From Paracoccus aestuariivivens (GTDB lineage: Bacteria > Pseudomonadota > Alphaproteobacteria > Rhodobacterales > Rhodobacteraceae): a DNA stretch of 58,589 bases. The notes beneath the pieces were generated by a model. It searched no databases. It had not been told where the DNA came from and saw nothing but the letters and a program-made list of their open reading frames with translations. Of the stretch, positions 52,685-58,589 are shown one piece after another. The stretch spans positions 1-58,589 of the forward strand of contig NZ_WMIE01000022.1 in the NCBI RefSeq assembly GCF_009711225.1. Direction: 5' to 3'. Within the stretch, counting starts at the first letter, position 1; each line of letters starts with the position of its first letter. The position numbers and the translations under genes were made by a program.

Positions 52685-52726
52685 CGTAATTCATTCTTAC
52701 AAATTTGCATCTCTAACGCCATCCGA

Positions 52727-52742
52727 GTTGTCCGCGGACAAC
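52727..52742. promoter_or_regulatory. parS: parS-like partition site 2
   Basis: This is an identical copy of the palindrome at 52669, 4 bases before the repC stop. Multiple copies near repABC are usual for RepB binding. Confidence 0.85.
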
Positions 52743-52745
52743 GAT

Positions 52746-53822
52746 TCAGATGGATGAAGTGTCTAGCCGTAGAATTACCGACCAAGGTTCAAAACCGGAT
52801 CGGCGCTGCCCGTTTGTCAGTGATCTGAAATAGGGGGCGAAACGCTTAATTCTTGGTGCGATGGAGGCCATGAGCCAAACTGTCAAAGCAGTCCGAATCG
52901 CCCCGTTTGATTGAATAGCTGCGTTGTAGGACGATGCGTCGATGCGCATCATTGGTGCCAGTCTATCTGCATGGGCTATGATGTCATCGATACTTTTGAT
53001 TTCGTCTAATGCAAATTCAGCTGCTGCAGGGCATTTTGATAGCAGCGTGGGAATGCTGATGTTTTCATAGCATGTTTCAATGTCCTGCTCGATGGCTGAA
53101 CTCTCTATCTTTATATCTTCTTTTTTAGACTTCTGATGGTGGCGGACATTTTGGCTGTCATTGCCGGCCGTTTCCTCAGCAAGGTGATGTTCTTGGACAG
53201 GTGTAGCGCGGTCAAATGCGAGTTGCTCAAGTTGATAAATCAACGAATCGAGATCGCCTATGGATAGCTTTCTACGCAATATGGATGGGATTTCAGCAGC
53301 TGTTTTGTTCTGCGGATCAATGTGAAGAACTCGTGAGGCTATCGCGCGAAGTTTGGTTCTAAGGAACGCCAGGTGTTCGTTTTCTTGGTCCTGTTGGTCG
53401 GCACGTTCGGTCAAATGTGTCAAAGCCCGAAAGAGCGGTGCAAGGTCGAAACCGAAGCGCATAATGCTGGCCGTGCTTGCGCTATGTTTCGAGTATCGTT
53501 TGCCGTTAGGGCTGTCGTGGCGTGCGATCAGACCTAAGGCTTCAAGCGTGGAAAAGTGGCGCCGCAATGTGCGCTCTGAAATTCCGTTGCGCCGGAATGC
53601 AAGTGTTTGGTTGGACGCAAAGACGATGTGATGGTTCCGCTTTGGCGGCAGGCAGGAGAGGAGGGTGTCCAGTGTCGCGATGACCGGCGACTTGAGACCG
53701 ATGCTCATCGCGGCACGGCGAATGACATTCATGACAGATGCGCGATCGAAACATTGGTTGTCCGTGGACAACACTGCTTCGACCTGCGCTCCTATTGGGA
53801 GGCTGGCAGATACATGTTTCAT
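52746..53822 (-). CDS. repC: RepC replication initiator of a repABC replicon
   Basis: The 358-residue protein has an N-terminal winged-helix region typical of RepC: DRASVMNVIRRAAMSIGLKSPVIATLDTLLSCLPPKRNHHIVFASNQTLAFRRNGISERTLRRHFSTLEALGLIARHDSPNGKRYSKHSA. A variable linker and a C-terminal domain ending PYFRSLTNGQ follow. RepC binds the origin, which in this family lies inside repC; an AT-rich stretch at about 53085-53140 is the best candidate. The protein is somewhat shorter than most RepC (about 400). A parS-like palindrome occupies codons 17-22. Confidence 0.92.
   Translation of the reverse strand: MKHVSASLPIGAQVEAVLSTDNQCFDRASVMNVIRRAAMSIGLKSPVIATLDTLLSCLPPKRNHHIVFASNQTLAFRRNGISERTLRRHFSTLEALGLIARHDSPNGKRYSKHSASTASIMRFGFDLAPLFRALTHLTERADQQDQENEHLAFLRTKLRAIASRVLHIDPQNKTAAEIPSILRRKLSIGDLDSLIYQLEQLAFDRATPVQEHHLAEETAGNDSQNVRHHQKSKKEDIKIESSAIEQDIETCYENISIPTLLSKCPAAAEFALDEIKSIDDIIAHADRLAPMMRIDASSYNAAIQSNGAIRTALTVWLMASIAPRIKRFAPYFRSLTNGQRRSGFEPWSVILRLDTSSI
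53757..53772. promoter_or_regulatory. parS: parS-like partition site 3 inside repC
   Basis: GTTGTCCGTGGACAAC differs from the other two copies only at one central base (GT instead of GC). It falls in repC codons 17-22, so RepB binding here could affect repC expression. Confidence 0.65.
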
Positions 53823-53911
53823 GTCGTTTCACGACAGCCGCGAGAAGATTTGCCATAGGATCACCAATTAGTGGCCTAAAAAGACCAATAAGCATCCAAC
53901 AACCGAATCGG

Positions 53912-53944
53912 TTGACTTGACTGGCGGGGAGAAACTGCTAGATC
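53912..53944 (+). promoter_or_regulatory. Promoter of the antisense RNA between repB and repC
   Basis: Two overlapping TTGACT hexamers (53912-53917 and 53917-53922) precede TAGATC (53939-53944) with 16 bases of spacing from the second. The direction is opposite to repABC, as expected for the counter-transcribed RNA. Confidence 0.55.
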
Positions 53945-53949
53945 TGAGG

Positions 53950-54003
53950 TGCGAAGACAGATCGGGCTCTCCGAGGGTGACCTTGGGGGGCTCTTTCGTT
54001 TTT
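53950..54003 (+). ncRNA. Candidate counter-transcribed RNA controlling repC (ctRNA)
   Basis: In repABC replicons a small RNA encoded opposite repBC, in the repB-repC gap, represses repC. Here that 223-base gap contains a plus-strand promoter and, about 20 bases after its predicted start, a terminator-like hairpin. The inferred transcript is about 50 nt. Its existence is predicted from position and structure, not shown. Confidence 0.6.
53967..54003 (+). terminator. Terminator hairpin of the repABC antisense RNA
   Basis: In RNA form CUCUCCGAGG (53967-53976) pairs with CCUUGGGGGG (53981-53990), a ten-pair stem with some G-U pairs and a GUGA loop, followed by CTCTTTCGTTTTT. The hairpin fits both ctRNA function and intrinsic termination. 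Confidence 0.6.
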
Positions 54004-54045
54004 GGGCTGCTTATGTGCTCCTGTTGTTGACTGCTCGAAAACCGA

Positions 54046-55014
54046 TTAATGGGCGCGCTTGTTTGCCAGCCACTCGTTGTAGAGATTGATGAGTGCCTTC
54101 TGCGCGTTCTTCTTAGCCCATTCCGCGAATTCAGGTTCGCTTGGGGAATTGATTCGAATGTTCACAGCCTTTGCGCTGGATTGCACCTCTCCGATTATCT
54201 TGCCTTCAGGGATTTTCACTGACAGGGTAGGAGGTGCGTTTCGTTCCTTGCTTTGGCCCGAGCCCGCAAACTCGTTCGCGACCAGTGAAAACCGCTCGTC
54301 CGAGGATTTTTGAGCACCGGAAGCCGTAATCCGGTCAAGCAGGGCAGGGACGTCAGATTCCTTGCCATCTACCGCGACTGCCAGATCTTCCCACCGGCGG
54401 CGTCCGATGCCATGTGCAGGCCCGATAAATTCGACGAGCGCGCGGGGAACCGAACGCGTCACCTTGTTCATCCGCGACAGCATTGCCTTGTCGATGGCCA
54501 AGGCGTCGAGAATGACGTCATTGGCGTAACCTGCAGTGCTTAATTCAGCGCAAAACAACGCTTTTTCGACGAAGCTGGGGTCTAGTCTTTGGTTGTTCTC
54601 CTGACCCTGGGCAACAATGGCCTCGCGATCATCTAAAGCGCGAACTAGCGCTTTGGCCGGTATTCCAAGCATTTTAAGCGCGCGAAGGCGGCGACGGCCG
54701 TAGACGATCTTGTAGCGGCCAGGGGCGCCGGGCGTGGATCGCACCATGATGGGCACCTGTTGCCCATTCTTGCGAATGCTTTCCGCGAGTTCGGCCACGT
54801 CCGCATCATTGAATTCGAGCCGATCTTTTGGGCCGTCGACGTCGATCAGATTAGGCGCAATATCCCGCACTGCGTTGCTGGAAAGATCACGTAGAGTGGT
54901 CTTCACGCCCGACATGGCTCCGGTATTTGGAAAAGAACGCCGTGGCTCAATGGTTTCCGGACTTGCTGCTTCCGCTGGCGGAGCAGGTGGCTGAAAGATA
55001 TTGCGGCGAGCCAT
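54046..55014 (-). CDS. repB: RepB, ParB-type centromere-binding protein
   Basis: The 322-residue protein has an N-terminal RepA-interacting tail (MARRNIFQP), a ParB/Sulfiredoxin-like domain (LEFNDADVAELAESIRKNGQQVPIMVRSTPGAPGRYKIVYGRRRLRALKMLGIPAKALVR) and an HTH region (DPSFVEKALFCAELSTAGYANDVILDALAIDKAMLSRMNKV). A C-terminal dimerisation part follows. It binds parS sites and acts with RepA in segregation. The ATG overlaps the repA stop by one base (TAATG). Confidence 0.94.
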   Translation of the reverse strand: MARRNIFQPPAPPAEAASPETIEPRRSFPNTGAMSGVKTTLRDLSSNAVRDIAPNLIDVDGPKDRLEFNDADVAELAESIRKNGQQVPIMVRSTPGAPGRYKIVYGRRRLRALKMLGIPAKALVRALDDREAIVAQGQENNQRLDPSFVEKALFCAELSTAGYANDVILDALAIDKAMLSRMNKVTRSVPRALVEFIGPAHGIGRRRWEDLAVAVDGKESDVPALLDRITASGAQKSSDERFSLVANEFAGSGQSKERNAPPTLSVKIPEGKIIGEVQSSAKAVNIRINSPSEPEFAEWAKKNAQKALINLYNEWLANKRAH

Positions 55015-56216
55015 TACTCAGTCCTCCGTCCCCAAGCCTGCTGGATGACGGCCTCGAACTCGTCCGCGACGCCATTGACGCTTTCGAGAATGCGGTCGAG
55101 GGTCTTCTTCACAACCTGGTTGGGTTCCAGTTCATAGATTGTCTGCTGGGTCATCCCCGCGTCCGAGATTGCGGTCGATTTCAGCATCGGAGTCGTTAGA
55201 ACCTGATCGAGCAGGATAGACCGCAGAAAACCTGCCATTTGCGATTGAGGCACGTCGGTCGGCTCGTATCTGGCAATAAGGAACTTGAGAAAGTTCCAAT
55301 CGGTCGGACCTGTTACATCCTCCAGAGTCCGGATAGTTTCTCCAGCCATTTCAAGGAATTGCGCCATCGAGGCAACATCCAGCATGCTAGGAACGACGGT
55401 GATCAGCAAGCCTGTCGATGCCAACAACGCGGTCATCGTTGTGAAGCCGAGTTGCGGAGGGCAATCAATGATCACTAGATCATATTGATATTCGACTTCA
55501 TCCAATGCGATGGAAAGCCGCTGAGTAAAGGGCGGATCTATCTTGTGCTGCAGTGCGTAGGCCGTCTCGGTTTCATATTCCGAGAGCAACAGACCGGCGG
55601 GTGCCAGATCGAGCTTGTGGAAATAAGTCTTCCGGATGACCTGACTTAGCGGAACAGGGTCCTGATATCTCAAGGCGTCATAGATAGTACCGCCCGAAGT
55701 AAACTCGATCTCGGGGCTGAATCCGAACATGGTGGTCAGGCTGGCTTGGGGATCCATATCGATCGCCAGCACACGATAGCCGCGCAGTGCGTATCGTTGT
55801 GCGAGATGAATGGCTGTCGTTGTTTTGCTGGAGCCGCCCTTGAAGTTGACGATGGAAATGACCTGCAACGGATCGCTCGGCCGGCGGCCCGGCAGATAGG
55901 CCTCGCCATTGCGACCCGTCTTCGCCATGACCTCGCGAATTGCGTCAATATCTTGCGCCGTATAAAGCCTGCGACCGCGGCTATCCGTCTCAACTTCGGG
56001 GAAATCGCCTTCCTGATGACGTGTCCGCAGGTTGGACATGCTGATACCGGTCAGTTCCGATACTTCTGCAGGATGGAATTTTCGCAGTGTTTTTCTGGTA
56101 TCGGGATGAAAACTGGCCCGCATATGGTTGCTGAGCGCCTCTGATAGGCGTGCGGCATTGCCGCTGATTGCGCCAGCGACTGAACCGGGAAGTAAATTTG
56201 TGTTATGCACGACCAC
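55014..56216 (-). CDS. repA: RepA, ParA-type partition ATPase
   Basis: About 400 residues. The N-terminal HTH part (FHPAEVSELTGISMSNLRTRHQEGDFPEVETDSRGRRLYTAQDIDAIREVMAK) is followed by a deviant Walker A KGGSSKTTTAIHLAQRYALRGYRVLAIDMDPQASLTTMFG and Walker B-like YDLVIIDCPPQLGF. RepA pulls plasmid copies apart with RepB and represses repABC. I chose GTG 56216, giving the usual family length; the frame is open to a TTG at 56294. Confidence 0.92.
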   Translation of the reverse strand: MVVHNTNLLPGSVAGAISGNAARLSEALSNHMRASFHPDTRKTLRKFHPAEVSELTGISMSNLRTRHQEGDFPEVETDSRGRRLYTAQDIDAIREVMAKTGRNGEAYLPGRRPSDPLQVISIVNFKGGSSKTTTAIHLAQRYALRGYRVLAIDMDPQASLTTMFGFSPEIEFTSGGTIYDALRYQDPVPLSQVIRKTYFHKLDLAPAGLLLSEYETETAYALQHKIDPPFTQRLSIALDEVEYQYDLVIIDCPPQLGFTTMTALLASTGLLITVVPSMLDVASMAQFLEMAGETIRTLEDVTGPTDWNFLKFLIARYEPTDVPQSQMAGFLRSILLDQVLTTPMLKSTAISDAGMTQQTIYELEPNQVVKKTLDRILESVNGVADEFEAVIQQAWGRRTE

Positions 56217-56630
56217 GATACCCTCGGTCTCTTGGTGGACCCTATCAGTTTTGTCGCCAGAATGCGCAAATACCGCACTCACGCGACGAAACAATCATTG
56301 GCACGCAAGTATCGACCGAGCAAGCATTTTCTTTTCCCTGTAACGTCAGACAGTTGGCGTGAGGGCAAATATTGACTCTGCAGTTCGGCTAGAAAATTGA
56401 AAAATATCGATAATATTCTGGATGTCGCGGTGGTCGGGTAAGAGTCGGCTGATCAGAAAGCCGCTTGCGGTTTTCTACGCAACTAATTGATTTTACTATA
56501 TTCAATGACATTGTTCGCTGTGAACGAATGCGATTCGTTGGCAGGCGTATCTGATCACCTTAGTCTGCAAAGCATCACCTTGCGATCTTCCTGCACAAAG
56601 TATATATCCATCAAAAGGAAAGGATATACC
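56217..56630. other. repA upstream region with a candidate operator
   Basis: About 410 AT-richer bases lie between repA and vapB, which diverge. GAAAAATATCGATAATATTC at 56399-56418 is symmetric at 16 of 20 positions and may be a RepA or VapBC operator. No other gene was recognised. Confidence 0.45.
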
Positions 56631-56876
56631 ATGCCGCTTTACACTAGGGCTCCTGATATCGACGTACTGGTCGCACGCTATCTTGCGTTGACCGGAACAA
56701 AGGACAAGACAGCGGCAGTCCGGGAGGTGTTCGTCGCGCAAATTGCTGCTCTTTCTGCCCGAGAGAGTTTGGCAACCAGGGTCGCGCGGATCCAACGACG
56801 GGCCGCTGTCTCCGGAGTTGTGGCTGATGGCCGCGACGATAAGGCATTCATGGATGGACTGTGGGGCGATGAATAA
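56631..56876 (+). CDS. vapB: VapB-type antitoxin
   Basis: The 81-residue protein matches the Rv0623/PSK-type VapB antitoxins: MPLYTRAPDIDVLVARYLALTGTKDKTAAVREVFVAQIAALSARESLATRV, then a C-terminal toxin-wrapping part DKAFMDGLWGDE. The N-terminus forms a ribbon-helix-helix DNA-binding fold that represses the operon. ATG 56631 follows AAGGAAAGG. The stop overlaps the toxin start by one base. Confidence 0.9.
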   Translation: MPLYTRAPDIDVLVARYLALTGTKDKTAAVREVFVAQIAALSARESLATRVARIQRRAAVSGVVADGRDDKAFMDGLWGDE

Positions 56877-57301
56877 TGTTCCTTGATGCCAGTGCCATCG
56901 TGGCGATTCTGAAAAATGAGCCAGAAGCACCTATTATGCTGAAAGCGATCGAAACTGCGCAATCCGAGCTTCGCATTTCGCCGGTCGTTCGTATCGAAGC
57001 GGTGCTTGCCTTGGCACGCACGAGAGTTCAGGCGCGGGGCAGGGGGCCTGCTCAGGAGGGGGATTTTCGCATTGCTGCGGATCTTGTAGATGATCTGATT
57101 GGGACGCTTGGTGCCTCCGAGATCGAAATCAACTCGGAGATAGGCATCGCTGCGACCCAAGCTCTAGCCAAATACGGCAAAGTCGTGGGCCATGCGGCGC
57201 AACTGAACATGGGCGACGCCTTTTCCTACGCATGTTCCAGGGCCCTCGATACCGCTTTGATCTATAAGGGCGACGATTTTGTCCATACAGACCTTGCATG
57301 A
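56876..57301 (+). CDS. vapC: VapC-type PIN-domain ribonuclease toxin
   Basis: The 141-residue PIN protein has acidic catalytic residues in MFLDASAIVAILKNEPEA (Asp4), the EAVLALAR Glu region, and NMGDAFSYACSRALDTALIYKGDDFVHTDLA (Asp pair). VapC cleaves specific RNAs, often initiator or other tRNAs, and is neutralised by VapB. Close to repABC it serves as a post-segregational maintenance system for the replicon. Confidence 0.92.
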   Translation: MFLDASAIVAILKNEPEAPIMLKAIETAQSELRISPVVRIEAVLALARTRVQARGRGPAQEGDFRIAADLVDDLIGTLGASEIEINSEIGIAATQALAKYGKVVGHAAQLNMGDAFSYACSRALDTALIYKGDDFVHTDLA

Positions 57302-57539
57302 GTGCGGCTGACATTCTTGGAACCATCATCCTTGATAAAGGAGCTCCATTACCAGGATTGATTGCACGGTCTCAATAAGACTTAGTAATCCGCAATTATA
57401 AAAGTTAATGCGGCTATAAGCTAGAATATGTGGTCTTAAACCTAGAAGATAACGCATCTCGCGTTTCGGTCGAACGTAAGTAGGGCAGTTTTACGGGCCA
57501 GGCTGTTGTGCTTACCATTTTAGTCTGATTCAAACTCGT
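57302..57539. other. AT-rich gap after vapC
   Basis: This stretch of under 240 bases has markedly lower GC than the window and no recognisable gene. It separates vapBC from the right-end transposase remnants. Confidence 0.4.
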
Positions 57540-57795
57540 ATGGGCCTGCCACCGGATGATATCTTTGAGACGCCGAGCACCGATGTCTTACTTTGGTTGG
57601 TGATGGATCTGTCGAGAAAGTTTCAATCACTCGAAGATCAGGTGAACCAACTTGGTGATCAACTCGAGGCGGCCGCGTTGGAACTTGCAGCACTTCAGGC
57701 CGAGAACCAGGGACTGCGTGACGAGATAGCACGGCTGAAGAACCCGCCACTGCGACGTCCGTTCAAGCCCACCGACCTTGCCCCGTGCTCCCGGA
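57540..57795 (+). pseudogene. N-terminal fragment of a coiled-coil transposase-like protein
   Basis: An open frame reads MGLPPDDIFETPSTDVLLWLVMDLSRKF, then a heptad-rich coiled coil (SLEDQVNQLGDQLEAAALELAALQAENQGLRDEIARLK) and NPPLRRPFKP. Coiled coils followed by such a proline/arginine stretch occur at the N-terminus of some transposases. Homology ends at about 57785, just before a 21-base palindrome, and the catalytic part is missing. The family is uncertain. Confidence 0.45.
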
Positions 57796-57816
57796 CTGAG
57801 AGTAACTTACTCTCAG
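57796..57816. repeat. 21-base palindrome at a remnant junction
   Basis: Arms CTGAGAGTAA and TTACTCTCAG are perfect inverted repeats around a single C. It lies exactly where the coiled-coil fragment ends and before an OrfA-like piece, so it may be a fused pair of element ends or an old operator. Confidence 0.5.
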
Positions 57817-57831
57817 CGCTGGGGATCAAGA

Positions 57832-57960
57832 ATGAGCAGCGGCCCGAGTCACCGTTTCACGGCGGATTTCAAGGAACGATCAGTCGCGCTTTTCGGAACT
57901 CGGTTTCACTCAGGCCAGAGTGTGGTCCGGGAATTTGGACCGGTTTGCCGCTCGGCTCAG
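57832..57960 (+). pseudogene. IS3-type OrfA-like N-terminal remnant
   Basis: The frame reads MSSGPSHRFTADFKERSVAL and then FGTRFHSGQSVVREFGPVCR, similar to the RFT-x-EFK-x-E-x-V start and helix-turn-helix of OrfA transposases but eroded. It meets the opposite-strand OrfB relic at about 57980. Confidence 0.4.
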
Positions 57961-57979
57961 CTTCAGCATGGGGTTCATG

Positions 57980-58465
57980 TCAGGCGGCGGCTTTCAGGTT
58001 CTGGTCGGAGGTATCATAGGCCTCGGCTTGGGTCAGCAACCCGTGTGATGAGTGCGGGCGTTTTCCGTTGTAATCGCTGATCCGGGCACCGATCCCCTTG
58101 CGGGCCTCCGAGCCGGCCTCGAAGGCGTTCAGGTAGACGCGTTCGTATTTGAGCGACCGCCACAGCCGTTCGATCATCCGGTTGTCGATCCGGCGCCCAC
58201 GACCGTCCATGGAATTCGACAGCCGCCAGCCCAGCACCTTGCGGCTGTGCCGGTCCATGACGGCGACCAGATAGGGAAAACCCCGATCCGTCCGAGAGAG
58301 ATGCCGGACGCTGATATCGGTACACCAGACCTGGTCGGGTCGGGCGATGGCCAGGTTACTGAGCAGATAGGGATAAACCTTGTGCTCCGGATGCTTCTTG
58401 CCGGTCTTCGGCTCCTGTTTTCCCGACGAACACGCATCAGCCTCATCAGCCGCCGGACGGATTAA
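57980..58465 (-). pseudogene. IS3-family OrfB relic with frameshift and internal deletion
   Basis: The minus strand reads SVRRLMRLMRV (start truncated at about 58465). After a frameshift near 58425 it continues GKQEPKTGKKHPEHKVYPYLLSNLAIARPDQVWCTDISV (first catalytic Asp), SRTDRGFPYLVAVMDRHSRKVLGWRLSNSMDG, then directly RGRRIDNRMIERLWRSLKYERVYLNAFEAGSEARKGIGARISDYNGKRPHSSHGLLTQAEAYD. Intact OrfB has about 40 residues between the two MD(G) motifs, including the second catalytic Asp region (NTDQGSQFTS), which are missing here. Confidence 0.85.
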
Positions 58466-58589
58466 TGGGCGAAAGTTGGTGATGGTCTGAAGGGTGGCAT
58501 ATCAAGGCGGTGTTCAAGACGCCGTCAATTCTCAGCAGAGAAAGCATACGCCACATGTCATTGACTACCATCACGCAGCTGCCCGATCC

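Noticed and set aside
52746..53822. Truncated or frameshifted RepC
   Set aside because: The protein is shorter than many RepC, but the end (PYFRSLTNGQ...) looks like a continuous family C-terminus, so I did not call it a pseudogene.
1..58589. CRISPR array
   Set aside because: No regularly spaced direct repeats of 24-40 bases and no cas-like genes were seen.

Overview
The window reads as part of a large accessory replicon (plasmid or chromid) of a Paracoccus-like member of the Rhodobacterales. This is an inference. It rests on a complete repABC maintenance cassette near the right end, high-GC alphaproteobacterial coding throughout, IS5/IS3/IS21-type insertion sequences, and a run of ABC and TRAP uptake operons paired with small catabolic enzymes. 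No rRNA, tRNA or chromosomal housekeeping cluster was seen.

Layout. 1-179: end of an IS21-family element. 449-3076: SsuABC/TauABC-like ABC importer. 3283-7019: CHAP lipoprotein, M29 aminopeptidase, methyltransferase and a small unknown gene. 7261-9226: nest of broken insertion sequences (IS5 remnant, IS3 cut by an IS5-family element). This nest has destroyed an ABC permease, of which only the last ~68 codons survive (9227-9432). 9445-17291: catabolic cluster with a metal-ligand-less M24 'pita-bread' hydrolase, a flavin reductase-like protein, a Cys-less Asp/Glu racemase relative, a PotABCD-like importer and a LysR regulator. 17642-24685: siderophore locus with esterase, FecE/FecCD ABC transporter, binding protein and TonB-dependent receptor. 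24789-28319: dehydrogenase, decayed COG4315-type secreted protein, ECF sigma/anti-sigma pair and YceI protein. 28843-33737: KdgT permease, FAD oxidoreductase, large catalase KatE and a PNPOx-like stress protein.

34330-42773: zinc alcohol dehydrogenase and LysR regulator divergent from a complete Liv-type ABC importer (K-G-F-H-M) that ends in a GMC oxidoreductase. 42799-50323: a malonate utilisation module with a GntR regulator divergent from a TRAP transporter, malonyl-CoA decarboxylase, malonyl-CoA synthetase and a quinone oxidoreductase. 50401-52634: NmrA-like protein, cupin and SRAP/YedK DNA-protein crosslink protein. 52669-56216: repABC with three parS-like 16-bp palindromes and a candidate antisense RNA between repB and repC. 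56631-57301: VapBC toxin-antitoxin. 57540-58465: scrambled transposase remnants up to the right edge.

Together the genes give the host extra uptake routes (sulfonate/nitrate-like, polyamine-like, iron-siderophore, branched-chain amino acid-like, malonate) with matching first-step enzymes, plus oxidative stress functions and plasmid maintenance. The least explained parts are the 9.2-17.3 kb hydrolase/isomerase cluster and the COG4315-sigma-antisigma-YceI unit.
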